Shown one piece after another: positions 14,107 to 26,200 of a stretch of DNA of 64,000 nt. Under the pieces are notes generated by a model. The model was not told the DNA's origin. It saw only the letters and a list, made by a program, of their open reading frames with translations, and searched no databases. Numbering within the stretch: position 1 is the stretch's first letter; every line of letters begins with the position of its first letter. The position numbers were made by a program, and so were the translations under genes. Origin of the DNA: Salminus brasiliensis. Its lineage: Eukaryota > Chordata > Actinopteri > Characiformes > Bryconidae. The stretch lies in NCBI RefSeq assembly GCF_030463535.1, contig NC_132881.1, forward strand, positions 9,780,526 to 9,844,525, written 5' to 3'.

Positions 14107-14880
14107 CAACCTCTTCTATTCCCTGAAGGTGTATCCTTCTAAGAAATTTATTTTCATCTGCAACTGTGTGTGGTTCGCTGTCCATCATTCTGCAACTCTG
14201 TAACAGGTAAGTTATCGTTCAGTTTCTATACATGTATTGCCTTTTTCTTGTCTTTCAGGCTTTCAGGACCAATGGCTCCCCCCTTTCTGATGGTGCATAC
14301 AGCCAACAAGGGTCTGTCCATTGCAACTGTGTGTGTGACTCGCTACTATCTGTCTGCAAGTGTGTAACAGGTAGGTGATCATTCAGTTTCTATACATGTA
14401 TTGACTTTCTTTTTTTGTCTTACAGGTTATTTGGACCGCATATACCAAGGGTCTGTGCATCTGCAACTGTGTGTGACTCGCTACTATCTGTTTGCAAGTG
14501 TGTAACAGGTAAGTGATTATTCAGTTTCTATACATGTATTGCATTTTTGTTGTCTTTCAGGCTTTCAGGACCAATGGCTCCCCCCTTCCTGATGGTGCAT
14601 AACACCATCAAGGGTCTGTTCATTGCAACTGTGTGCGTGGCTCGCTATCTATCTGTCTGCAAGATTTCACAAGTAGGTGATCATTCAGTTTCTATACATG
14701 TATTGGCATTCTTTTTTGTATTACAGGTTCTCAAGAAGTCCATCAACCTCTTCTTCTCCCTGAAGGTGTATCCTTTTAACAAATATATTTTCATCTGCAA
14801 CTGTGTGTGATTCACTGTCCATCATTCTGCAACTCTGTAACAGGTAAGTGATCATTCAGTTTGTATACATGTATTGCCTT
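14107..14880 (+). repeat. diverged, longer exon-intron-like units
   Basis: Units here keep the donor (AACAG|GTAAGT), the CATGTATTG branch region and a TTTCAG/TTACAG acceptor. The exon part is longer, about 112 nt near 14259-14370, and carries extra text around ACCAATGGCTCCCCC. Similar units reappear beyond the retrovirus at 21099. They look like the ancestral form from which the short 138-bp units were derived. One exon near 14726-14840 has a different opening (GTTCTCAAGAAGTCCATC), also seen near 21461. Confidence 0.7.
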
Positions 14881-15403
14881 TGTCGTCTCGGTTCGTCTTC
14901 CTCTGGAAATTGACTTCTTTTTTAAAAAGGAGAGTCTGTAAGCACCATCTTTAGTTGTAACAATGAATTATTTTATTCCAATCAAAAGTACAGTGTGGAG
15001 AGATTCTGCCAATTCTGAGTGCCCCTCGATCTCTCTCCTCGACATAGGAATACCTTGAGTTTTTATACCCTACTACACGTCATGTTCTGTTGGATTGTTC
15101 CCATATGCAGAATCTTTGCATTTCATCCATAAGGAACACTCATCAGCCCCCACCATTACATACGTGGTAAACATAGATTTAAACGTACACACGTTTAAAT
15201 CTGTGTCATGTACACCCAAAGGGATGTCCAAATCTAAACAGCATCTTATGTTCGTTGATTCATGTATAGTTTTCACATTTGGTCAGGAAACAGGACCCCC
15301 TTTCTTTTCCACATCTACCCTGTGTGGCTTACCATATCATTCCTCAACTCCATACCATTCCTTCAGGCCTATGGACATCTGTATAGCCAATAAATACACT
15401 ACA
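14881..15403 (-). repeat. 3' LTR of the endogenous retrovirus
   Basis: On the minus strand this segment starts TGTAGTG just after a purine run (minus strand AAAGGGGGCAAA, plus 15404-15417) and ends GACGACA at 14881. It has a TATA box (TATAAAA, plus 15061-15067) and an AATAAA signal (plus 14972-14977), spaced as expected for U3, R and a short U5. The outer end is certain from the junction with the repeat. The inner end is inferred from the TG and the purine run. An alternative run near 16111-16127 would make the LTR about 1.2 kb. Confidence 0.6.
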
Positions 15404-16425
15404 TTTGCCCCCTTTGAGCCTAATCAATGGCTCAATAAAATAAAAGAGCATGGCACACATGGTTACATGTGCTTCTAAAGAGCTATTCCTTCTATGAGTG
15501 CCTTCTTTAGCACTAATTTCACAGAGTGTGAGAGCGAAAACCTGCCAGGCAGCTATCTCACCTTTAATATCTTTGTCACCCAAGACAGAAAAAACTCTCT
15601 CACGGTCCCTCTGCCCCAGGCGACCACATACTGTACTCCAGGCCAATGTGAAAAAAGAAGGAATGTCTTGCCAATATAGATATTAAATATGGAATCCTGC
15701 AAGTGTGAGTAAATACATGTGGAACCCCATTAAACCAAAAATAATGTGTACTTTCAGGCTGGTCGACCCATCGGACCTTCCAATACACCTGTCCCTGCCT
15801 ACCATTACTATCCCTAGTATCGAGAAAAGATCAAAACCCCTGAGTTCACACTGTGCTTACTCGCAACAAAATACATCATCTTACAACTTGTTTACAATAT
15901 AATAACAATAGGTTATACATATCAGAACTTCTATTTGTACATGTAGTGTATTTAGAGTACAGACAGTAATAAATGACAAGTTTAAATGTGGCACATTGCA
16001 ATTCATCAACATCGGTGTTCCTTGATGGTGAATCTGGATTGATGCCTTTACAATGTCCTTGTTCAAAAGGTCTTCAGATCTCCCGATTAGTAATGTCCAT
16101 CAACGTCTGACCCCTTTTCTGCCTCTCGGGATCTCAGAATACCAGTCACCCCACAGTGGTACTCCCCACCGCTAGTCTGAAGGGAAAGATAAAAAACAAC
16201 AGCCTATATCTTTTCTTCAAAACATCAAATGCACATTACACAACAACAGTATTATACTGTCAAACTATTACTACTCATTAAATCATATTTTAAGCCACCC
16301 TTTTCAGCCATACTACAAAATACTACAATCCCCTTTACATAACATATGATAATGTAACATAGGTGTTATAACTTATGATAAAAAGACCTGATACTTTAAA
16401 TGGAAGTAATAATCAGAGTAGATAC
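15404..16425. other. env-to-LTR interval of the retrovirus, no gene recognised
   Basis: About 1 kb between the end of the envelope reading frame and the LTR. Short open frames exist on both strands, none with a domain I recognise. It may hold 3' untranslated viral sequence, or part of a longer LTR if the inner LTR edge has been misplaced. Confidence 0.4.
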
Positions 16426-18890
16426 TCAGAATGGATATTTATCCAGCAAATCACCTTCTAACACTAATCCCTCATCTTCTTTCGAATCTGTCCTAGGTAA
16501 TAATGGCAGTTGAACTTGTTCCCCCGGCATTACAACTCCAACCCGTCTTAAAATCATCGCCTTAGCAAAAGTCAATATGAATGTGCAACAACAGAACATC
16601 ACACATAGCGACAAAAGCGCAGCACCGAACAACTGAGCCAACAATGTTCCCATTGGTCCCAATCTCTCCAGCAACCATGCATTCACAGACCATCCTGCTT
16701 CTTGGGATGGGCCAAATGCCTCTCATCTTTTTTAGTGCCCCTATTACATCAGTCATATTATCAGAATTATCAGGAATTAAAGTATAACAAGCATCTCCTG
16801 TTAAATTCAGAGCTACACATAACCCCCCTTGCTTAGCCAGAATGTAATCAAGAGCCATATCATGTTTCAACAACGTCAATCTGTGACTCTTCTGAGTATT
16901 TGATAAATATTCAAACCCTCTAATAGTCTCATTAGCAAATCCCTGTAAGGTGTGTGATGTTATCAATATGGTCTGCTAGGAAGGTCACACCATACCATGG
17001 AAATAAGCCTATTCCCCATTTTTCTCCCATACTTATCCTCCAGTGATAGGCCTCTAAATTTTAAATTGTGCCATTTCACTTTTCTGTCTATATCCAGGAA
17101 TTACCTTGGCTTGGGTGTCATCAGGTGCTTCACCTTTCTCAATGGTGTACACCTCATATGGCAATTTTAATGTTGCCAAGTAACAACATCCTGTCCACCC
17201 ATATGGCAAAAATATATATGCCTTATCATCACAAACCCACCAAAGATCTTTAAAATTTCCTAGGGTCACATTACCTGGCAATGTTACATGATGCACCATC
17301 ACTATTTTATTCTGGCCACGTGGTAGCCGGAAAATCACTTCAAACAAACCATCCCCATTTTTATGTTTATCATCCAAATGTATCATATAGCTGTCACAAT
17401 CTGAAATTCCCATAAACGTTCCAGACCCACCATGAGTATTATTAGAACAAAAACAACCTTTAGCCTTTACTGCCTTTTTCTTCCATTGAATCAGGGACTG
17501 CTGTCTGTACATGTTCATGCTGATCATTTATGTTTACATATGGTAATTGCCTCATCCAACTACACTTCTCTCCAGGTCTAAACAAACCCACTGATGTAGC
17601 CATCCATATATCATATGCTGCTTGCTGTTTGTAGAACAGCCATGATAATGCATAATACTGACATTCTGTACTTTAAAGGTTCAGGAACTGTTTCCAAAAT
17701 AGAAGGCCAAGTGCCTGGTGTCGGGACTTTCACCACACATGGACCACTAATTTGTTTGCTTGTTCTTACAGAATGTGTTATCTGCTGAAACCATAAGTTC
17801 CTGGCTGCCCAAGGGTCAGATATTTGCAACACAGATGAATCAAATCCATATGCCTTCCACTTAGCGCCTCTCTTTTTCAGTGCTCGATTCTGATCTATCA
17901 CATCTCCTGGAATCCAGTCTAAATCCTGTAATACATTTGTCACCTTGATAGAAGGCTCATGCATCATTACATCTCTACTTCACTCTCTCCCACTCTATCT
18001 CCAACACTCTCATCATTATTGCTCTCACCCCGTTCTATGGTTACTAACAATTTCTCAGTTGTATTTACTTCATCTTGCAGTGTTACTAATGTCATATTAG
18101 ATGGATGGGTCACTTTTGCTACTTTCATTACTGGTGTTGTTATCCCTGTACCATTCACTGCAGTTGAGCTTGTTATATTTTCACTAGTTCTATTCCCTAA
18201 AGTGACACCTACAGGCGTTCTTGTCATCATTGTGATTTTTTACAGGTTCTGTATTATTTATGATTACAGTAGTAACCTGACCTGTAACATTAACACTTTT
18301 AGTTGTTTCTGGAGCTACAGTTGTAACCTGCCTTGGCACAGTTTTTACCCCTGAGATGGTTATTACAGGAAATTGTTCCTGGTCCCCTTTTATCTCCTGT
18401 GGAGCTCTCAGTTAAGCTTGAGTTTTTAATGTTAACTATCATCTTACGAGTTACATACTCCTGTTTCCACACTTTTTGCACTGGTACAAAGCTGAACTCT
18501 GGCTCAAAGTAAGTACATGTATACTCCCCTTGATCTTCCCATGTAACATTACGCATAAGAATTGAACAATCATATTTAACTCTGAACCACCTCATGTCAT
18601 TGGACAAAACATACTTTCTTTGATTGTAAGGCACCATATCAACTTGTAGGCCCTGCTAACACAATCTCTTCACCACGACTATTTCTCCACTCAGGGGGAT
18701 CATTACCTCCAGTATTAAATATTCCACACAGTGCACAACTGCACAGGAGTTACTGTTACTGGAATCACCTGAACAGCTGATTCTGGTGGATGTGACACAT
18801 TTATGCTTTTAGTCATATTTAATGTTAATAAAGTGGAATTTCTCACTGATACATTTACCTCAATCTTCGTAACGTTTAGGTTAGACCCTT
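16426..18890 (-). pseudogene. retroviral envelope (env), broken
   Basis: Several minus-strand segments in different frames together span an envelope gene. From 5' to 3' they are: an N-terminal part with an Ig-like signature (18299-18637, D-x-G-x-Y-x-C around WEDQGEYTC); a Ser/Thr/Asn-rich linker with many N-x-S/T sites (17967-18230); surface-subunit pieces (17611-17967 and 17054-17527, the latter with LWWVCDD and GWTGCC); a transmembrane-subunit ectodomain with the AKQGGLC element typical of the retroviral immunosuppressive region (16562-16966); and a hydrophobic anchor plus short tail (16426-16686, LFGAALLSLCVMFCCCTFI). After AKQGGLC the next Cys is nine residues on, without the CC pair of covalent gamma-type envelopes. 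Frame changes near 16690, 17530-17610, 17967 and 18230-18300 mean no full protein can be made. Confidence 0.8.
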
Positions 18891-19679
18891 TTTGGAACTG
18901 GTCTTGGATGTCTATTTGACTCTCTGACTTCCCCTATAGAGGAATCAGTGCCCTCAGCAGCCTTTGGTGCTTCACACTCCCCTGAAATGATTCCTGCTGT
19001 TTCTTGGACATCCCTAACCTCAATGTTCTCAAACCTTCTTTCCTGTTGATTAATTGCAGAGTCATTTCCGGCATCATCAGCAATGCCCACAGAGTCATCA
19101 CCATTGTCCACATCATGGACAATCTCCTCTTCTGGAATTTGACCCTGGAGATCTTCCTGCCTTTCTCCTTCTGTGTGGCGTCATATGCAAATCATGCAGC
19201 TCACTTGAGCGACACACCATTAATGCCAATGGAAGTGCATCAACCCAATTCAAACCTGTGTGCTGACAGATTTTCACAATGCAGTTTTTCAAAACACCAT
19301 TCATTTTCTCACAAATTCCCTGACTTTGAGGATGATATACTGCCCCAAGACACTGTTTTATCCCCAGTTTTTGCCAAATTAATTTCACTGTCTTATCCAC
19401 GAACTCCTTCCCATTATCTGAGGATATCCGATCTGGAAGTCCCCACCTGCTTATGACCTCTCTGCACAGAAACTTGGCAATGGACTGTGCATCTTTCCGT
19501 TTGGTTGGACAGGTCTCTGGCCACCTTGAAAAGCGGTCCACTACAACGAACATGTATCTCTTCCCTCCTATTGGTTTTATCATGTCAACAAAGTCCACTA
19601 CTAACTCACGCATAGGACCCCTTGGAGTTGGGATGTGACCAGGTGGAACCATTACACCCCTTCGAACATTGGTTTTCAA
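18881..19679 (-). pseudogene. retroviral integrase core and acidic pol tail
   Basis: The frame at 19113-19679 carries the catalytic core: first Asp in ELVVDFVDM, second in SSDNGKEF, and Glu in GICEKMN after HPQSQ. This is the D,D(35)E arrangement of retroviral integrases. A frame change near 19130 then leads into an acidic tail (18881-19111) ending PVPKRV. The zinc-binding N-terminal region lies upstream, split by another frame change near 19690. In the virus this enzyme inserts viral DNA into the host chromosome; this copy cannot make an intact one. Confidence 0.85.
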
Positions 19680-21098
19680 GCAAATTGTGCATCTACCAAT
19701 GACAGTCTATCTGCTCAAGCAAATATGGTGCCCAAAACCCATACTCCTTAATAATCTTTCTCCTTACCTCGCCCCTTGCCACATGGGCTAAACCATGCGC
19801 TTCTTGAATCATCAGACCCAACAGGTCAGGAGGTGCTACTACCAGCCCCTCATGATTGCTCCAAAGGCCAGTAGAGTCTTGAGTGGCTCCTCGATCTCGC
19901 CACAACTGTTTATCTATCTCAGGAACTGCTTCCTGCATTAAGGTCACATCGTTAATTGTTATTCTGTCTTCCATGTCTACCTCATGTGTAACCAAAAAGA
20001 CTTCACCCCATTTGTCTGCTCCTGTAACTGCCTTTGCAGCTTCATCAGCCGCTTTATTCCCCTGTGTGACCCTTGACATATCCCTTTTATGTGCTGCACA
20101 TTTAGCAATAGCAATTTCTTTGGGTTTCATCATGGCATGTAACAATTTCATTATTTGCTCATGATGCTGTATAGGGGAATTATCTGTTTTCTTAAACCCT
20201 CGGTTCTTCCATACTGCCCCAAACAGGTGACACACACTATGTGCATAGGCAGAATCAGTGTAGATAGTCACTCGCTTACCTTCTGCCAATAAACATGCTT
20301 CTGTCAACCCTACAAGTTCAGCAAGTTGTGCTGAAGCCAGCTGTGGTATGACTGCAGCCTTCTCAACCACAAAGTTTTCTCCTTGGGCTTTTACTACTGC
20401 ATAACCCACACACAATTTGTCTCCTCTCCTATAGCAGGACCCATCAGTCCAATATTCCAGGTCTGCCTTCTCCAATGGGAGGGCTTTTAAATCTGACCTA
20501 AGCCTTGAGTATTTCTCAGCTTCTTGCACATAATCATGTGGCTCACCATCTTTTGGAGTTGGCAAAGTTTCAGCTGGATTCACTGTGGCACACCTTACTA
20601 GGGTGACCTCTTCCTGCTCTAAAAGCCTATAATAATCTCTAAGCCTTGGCATAGTCAGTGTATATTTGCCATGGTTCAGTAGGTTTCTAAGGCTATGATG
20701 GGTAAGAATTGTTACTGGATAACCCATCGTGATTGCTGATGCTTTGTCATACATTAGATAAACTCCTACCATAGCTCTATAACACAATGGCAGTCCCAAC
20801 TCAACTTCTGAATAAGCTGTGGAATAATAAGAAACAGGCTGTGGACTTGTTCCTGTACCTGTCGCTTGACAGAGGACTGCACATGCATATTTACCTCCAG
20901 TAGAAGCAGACACATACAGTAAGAAACATACAGCAGACACATACAGTAAGAAATTCTTGGAGTAATCTGGAAACGCCAATGCTGGAGAGTAACCTCTGTT
21001 TCACTGTCTCAAATGCTAAAAGACCCTCTTGTGTCCAGGAAAGATTACAGTGGAGTTTGGCATTTCCAGTATCTTTAATCATAGCCCTCAAAGGCCCC
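19680..21098 (-). pseudogene. retroviral pol: RT end, RNase H, integrase N-terminus
   Basis: The reading frame 19693-20979 starts in the end of the reverse transcriptase (FPDYSKNFLLYVSA, then YYSTAYSEVELGLP). It continues into RNase H, with catalytic Asp in EYWTDGSC and TDSAYAH and the fold element GNKAADEAAKAV, and then the start of integrase with the two zinc-binding His (HGLAH). It stops just before the Cys pair, which sits in the other frame. An upstream piece in another frame (20891-21100) is more of the RT connection region. A 22-24-bp direct duplication at about 20904-20952 repeats FLLYVSA and overlaps that frame change. No RT active-site motif (YxDD) is present, since the 5' part is missing. 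Confidence 0.88.
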
Positions 21099-22250
21099 AT
21101 TAAATGTATTGCCTTTTTGTTGTCTCACAGGCGTTCAGGACCAATGGCTCCCTCCATTCTGATGGTGCATACAGCCAACAAGGGTCTGTCCATTGCAACT
21201 GTGTGTGTGGCTCGCTATCTATCTGTCTGCAAGTGTGTAACAGGTAGGTGATCATTCAGTTTCTATACATGTATTGACTTTTTGTTGTCTTACAGGCTTT
21301 CAAGAACAATGGCTCCCCCCTTCCTGATGGTGGATCTGTCCTTCAAGGGTCTGTGCATCGGCAACTGTGTGTGACTCGCGACTATCCGTGTGGAAGTGTG
21401 TAACAGGTGGATGATCATTCAGTTTCTATACATGCATTGACTTTTTTTTTTTGTGTTACAGGTTCTCAACAAGTCAATCAACCTCTTCTTCTCCCTGAAG
21501 GTGTATCCTTCTAACAAATATATTTTCATCTGCAACTGTGTGTGATTCGCTGTCCATCATTCTGCAACTCTGTAACAGGTAAGTGATCGTTCAGTTTCTA
21601 TACATGTATTGCCTTTTTGTTGTCTTACATGCTTTCAGGACCCAATGCTCCCCCCATTCTTGATGGTGGATCTTTCCTTCAAGTCACCTGTGTGTGGCTC
21701 ACTATCTATCTGTCTGCAAGTGTGTAAGAGGTAGATGATCATTCAGTTTCTATACATGTATTTTCTTTTTTTGTCTTACAGTTTCATGACCCCATGAGCC
21801 CCTCCCTCCCTGACCATGCATCCAGCCACCACAGTCTGACCATCTGCATCTGTGTATGGCTCACTGTCTATCTTTCTGCAACTGTCTAACAGGTAGGTGA
21901 TCATTCAGTTTCTATACATGTATTGACTTTTTTTTTTTTGGTCCTACAGGTTCTGATGGTGGATCTGGTGGACAAGGGTCTGTCCATGTGCAACTGTGTG
22001 TGTGTGACTCGCTATCTATCTTTCTGCAAGTGTGAAAGGTTAGTGACCATTCCATTTCAAAACTTGTCGGCTTTCCTTTTTTTGTCTTGTAGGTTTTCAG
22101 GACCCCATCGTGATGGTAGATGTGGCCAACAAGGGTCTGTCCTTTTGCAACTGTGTTTTTTGCTTTATATCGGTCTGATTCTGTGTAACACATAGGTGAT
22201 AATAAAGTTTCTATATATGTATTGTCCCCCCCGAAATGGTGGATCCGGAC
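21099..22250 (+). repeat. diverged exon-intron-like units beyond the retrovirus
   Basis: Seven or so diverged units continue the array in the same orientation, with acceptors near 21129, 21296 and 21460 and donors of the AACAG|GTAGGT type near 21240 and 21890. Exon text varies: ACCAATGGCTCCCCCC, GACCCAATGCTCC, GACCCCATGAGCCCC. These units are far less alike than those at 1-14106, so this end looks like the old part of the array and the left end the recently amplified part. Confidence 0.7.
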
Positions 22251-22298
22251 AACAAGGTTCTGTCCATCTGAATCTTCTTTTTGTGCTTCTTGATTCAG

Positions 22299-23285
22299 AC
22301 TGTTGTCAGTCCACCCACTGCTCCTGACTCAGTCCCAGTGATGAGCTCCACTGGTAGAGAGACCTCACTTCTGGTTCTGTGGTGGACCCTCTGCTCAGAA
22401 CTCCATCAGGACATCTCCATCCCTACAGGCTGCAGCTAGGCCAAGAAATTAAACAGCGCCTGTGGGAGGAGTGCCGCTGTCCCGCTCGGAGTATGGAGGT
22501 CCAGATCGCAGAGGTCTTCAGCTCACCAACTGGGACAAGCTTCGCCCCTCACTTTGAACTGGACACAAGCAGAGAGCCACTGCCTAAGCAACCCAAGAGA
22601 AAAAGGAGGAGGCAAAGACACTGAGATCAGGAAAAGCAGCAAACATGACTTTTAACTCATTTTTACTATTTTAACTACTTTTCTTCTTCTTATTATTATT
22701 ATTATTGTTATTAAAATGTACTTTTTTACTCTCATAACTGATGTACCGTCATGAACTTTGGCACAGAAATGTGCAATTGTGAAATATAAGCTTAATAATA
22801 GAACTGTAAATTTTACATTAGGGTTCACACTCTAATCTATAAACCTATTCTAAAGAAAAGTTCTTTAGAACTGAGCTTCTAAATTTCACTGAACCAAACT
22901 GGATTTAACTTCAACAAAGTACGGATACATAACATGCTTACCATTTGCACTATGATTATTTGCACAGCTGTACAGATGTTAAGTTTCTGTAGATGTTTAT
23001 CATATCTGTACATAATAGTTTGTATATAGATGTCTACTTGGGCTACATATTGATGTACAGTATTCATACCTGTACAAGTACAGATTTCTGATTACAGATT
23101 TTTTTACAGCTCTTTGTTACTTTTTAACTTATTATTTATTCGATTTATTGTTTCGTGTATTTTTCTCTTTTAGTATAATACTTTTTAACGGTCTGGTTTT
23201 TTGTTACATGTCATAGTTGTGTTGCTCTCACCAAGTAAAATTGTAAAATAGTTGGCAGAATAAAGAGATTCTGAGATTTGGGGTT
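22299..23285 (+). pseudogene. terminal-exon-like segment with poly(A) signal
   Basis: A pyrimidine-rich acceptor (TGCTTCTTGATTCAG, ending 22298) precedes exon-like sequence. Its first part reads PPTAPDSV in frame 1. The later part, 22379-22624 in another frame, ends in a very basic tail (KQPKRKRRRQRH) before TGA. About 640 nt further lies AATAAA (23259-23264). Three related segments occur on the minus strand at 33.5-33.9, 40.1-40.5 and 29.8-30.0 kb, with the same acceptor, PPTAPDSV and LQLGQ elements and a basic end. The frame change inside it, and the lack of an upstream in-frame exon, suggest a decayed last exon of a gene family I do not recognise. The basic tail could be a nuclear-localisation signal. 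The exon-like array lies directly upstream in the same orientation. Confidence 0.5.
22681..22713 (+). repeat. TTC/TTA microsatellite
   Basis: A run of TTCTTC passing into TTATTATTATTATTATTG, inside the putative 3' untranslated region. Confidence 0.7.
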
Positions 23286-26200
23286 TACTGTGTAAAGTGG
23301 TCTGTTTTCATCTATTTCCAGAGGTAAAAAGTAACATTCCCACTTCTTTTATTACAGTAGTTTTAATAAAGTATGAGGACATCACATATTTGGGCCAAGG
23401 TCATCTTCATTCATCTTTTTATAAAAGGCTATTAATCATCAGCTGCCAACGATGCCTCCCAAAACCTGTTAAAAAAATCTCTACTTTTCCAAACTGAGGA
23501 TTACATCTTCATCTAAAATGGTTTAAACTGGTTTATGCTGGTCTGGTTTGCTGGGGTATGCTGTTTTTCTTCCTAGAAGGGCAGTTTCTCAAAGGTTTAT
23601 AGTCTTTGTGATGCTCTTATACTGTAACACCTGCTAGTGCGAGGTGCATTCCACTGATGTGTCTGTGTGCATTTTTCACCACTTAAATGGTAAATAAGCC
23701 TGTTAAAGAATTGATTGTCCATAAAATACTCTTATGAATTATTCACACAGGATTAGGAATTTTTTCTAGAAAACAAGCAGTACATTTTAATACACCAAAT
23801 ACAATAATAATTAATAAATACAATAAATTAAAGTCTAAATGAACTAAAATGACAATCACTTGTTAGTGTTACCTTTATGGTAATAGAAGGGAAGTGGTAT
23901 TTTGAGGAACCAATATTCTGTAGTCAACAGTAAACAATTATTTAAATATACTTTTGGTATTATATTATAAATATAATATAATATATAATATTATATATAA
24001 TAATTATATATAATATATAAAATAAATATATATTTTCATTATGTAATATAACATAATTATATTATGATTAATTGCCCATCTTCACACAGCTGTCATACTT
24101 ATATGCCAGATTAAAATTTATGGAAAGATATTTATTGATCATTACTGAGATGTTTTTCTCTGAATAAAGTTTTGCTTTTATCTTAATATAAATGTATCTT
24201 TATTAATCAAATGTTAAACACTAGCATGTTAAACTGATGTAATACTGTTGTTGCTACTCTGGCATTTAAAACTGATACTAACAGGTAAAGCTAGTGTGAC
24301 CCATACTAAGGGTATTACAGTAGGAGAAGAGCAAGTACACCTTTCTAATTGTTTGCTCCAATTATCATTTGGTTCAGTGCCAGGGACATGTGCAGGTAGC
24401 AGGAGGAGAGCTCTCCTTAAAGTTTAGCACAGCTTGGAATTCTTCATTCGGACGGTTTGGAGGATGTGGAGGAGTGAACTGCTGTACAGGTCAGGGAGTC
24501 CGGTATGCAGCATTGAAGGCCAGATGCAGGTATTTGCTGTGTGTTGGTTTTAGTAGTTGATGCTGTAACGGAGTCACAGTATCTGCTGCTGTTCAGCTTG
24601 TGTGAAAGCAGGTGTCTGTTGGTTCTAGTGTGCAGCAGCTTGGACTGCAGTTTTAGTGAGGCTTTGAGGGCTTCATTTAAAATGGATGGTGTCTGTGGCA
24701 TTGAACCCGGTCTGCAACAGTGAGGCCGAGATACAGGTCCCTACTGTTTGTGTCCAAGTTAGCATGTAGCAAATGTAGAGTCTGCTCGCTAATGCACTTG
24801 TCTTTAAAGCAAACTCTTACTGACTGCAGCGTGTAGCAGTGCCTGGGGTTTGGGACTGAGTCTGGGTTAGTGAGCAGAGAGCAGAGCTCTAAGGCAGATG
24901 CACTAAACCTTTGGTTACAGGTGTGTAAATGTATGTAATTGACTGGGGGTTTTGGTGGAAGCTGCAGAGCATTAATGTAGTGTGTTTCCCCTTACAGGAG
25001 TCGAATCCCCTGCTAGTTTAAATGAATCACTGCTCTTTCCTTCCCCTTTACATGCTTTTATAAATAAGAGTCTTAATCTCATTGTTTTATTGAGTGCCAA
25101 TATTTTAGACCAGTGTTCTCTTTAGATTAGTTGTTTCAATGTACAACAATTAGTAAATGAAAAGTAGTAACTGCTTTTTTTCTTTACTGTAACATCATAC
25201 ATCAAAGTGAGTAACAAGCTTTGGGTCATTGTGGAATGTATAATTCACATGTATTTATAATTTGGTGGTTTTGTAGTGAAGTTTGTAGTGTTCACTTATT
25301 TATTGAATTAATTAATTAATTTTATTTTTAAGGTCTTTAAGTTCTTGTATCTCATTGTGTTTGTTTCATGGTTGTGCTCCTGACTTCCTATATATCCAGT
25401 TAAATGGATAATTGGTACTTGAGGTTGTAATACGACACTGTCTTATTTTTACTCATTTTTATGCGCAATAATTTTACACTAGTAATCGTGCACTTGCTAT
25501 CCGCTATCGAGCTAACCTTGTGCAAGATCATCAGATAATTGGGATCCAAATAAAATAATAAAGCAATAAAAAACAACTACCACTAGATAAAACACACTGT
25601 GAAAGGGGGGGGGGGTCAACTCGGCTGGCTACGCAGTAGCATGCTAGCTAATACAATCCAAGAGAACTTGTAGTGATGAGAAATATCAGAGACCCCCTAC
25701 TGAGGACATTATATGACCTATACTATTAGACATTATTCTAAATGGATGAACCACTTGATTATGCCTTCCGTTTTGTTCGGACCCTAGAGGGCGCTCAACC
25801 ACAAGTCCAAAATGAATGGGTCCATACAGAGCTTTTGTGCAAAAGTAATAATGATTTTGATATAGAAAACTGCTCACATTCTCCACACAATACATCATAA
25901 AACAACTCAACACACATTTTAATCAATTATAAGACATCATTTAAGACGTCAGTGAGTCTGACCAGCCAATAAGCAGTTCAGTTCACCAGTCAATCAGCAC
26001 TCAGCAGCCAGAATGGGAGCGGTTTCTGCTCTACATCTGTTTCCTGTAGGGCAGGACGTGTGTGCTGTTACATTTTTTTTCTTATTAATTTATGTAAGGA
26101 TTTCTTCTGCTTTAGTAATTAAAGATTAAAGATGATTCCTGCCTGAAAGACCAGAAAAAAACATTCAAACATTTTAAACCACTGAAACCACTGAAGTCTT

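Larger units (their letters stand above)
14881..21098 (-). mobile_element. endogenous retrovirus, 5'-truncated, minus strand
   Basis: Reading on the minus strand there are a late reverse-transcriptase fragment, RNase H, integrase, an envelope region and one LTR. The 5' LTR, primer-binding site, gag, protease and most of the reverse transcriptase are absent. The left edge is sharp: repeat text ending GTATTGCCTT meets TGTCGTCTCGG at 14881. At the right edge the pol text stops near 21098 and repeat text resumes with AAATGTATTGCC, so the insert lies in an intron-like part of the array. Frameshifts break both pol and env. The envelope and RNase H resemble gamma/epsilon-type fish retroviruses; this is recall, not a search. 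Confidence 0.9.

Noticed and set aside
22379-22624. A complete small 81-residue protein gene starting at GTG
   Set aside because: It has no ATG, lies after an acceptor-bearing exon-like stretch with a frame change, and resembles broken copies elsewhere. It reads better as part of a decayed last exon.
23940-24065. Replication origin or matrix attachment site in the A/T-only tract
   Set aside because: Composition alone; no further supporting motif.
24369-24723. Short open frames on both strands near 24.5 kb as a gene
   Set aside because: Low-complexity composition, no domain, no splice or poly(A) context, and opposite frames equally open.
25605-25615. G-quadruplex at the G run
   Set aside because: A single run of 11 G without the other three runs nearby.
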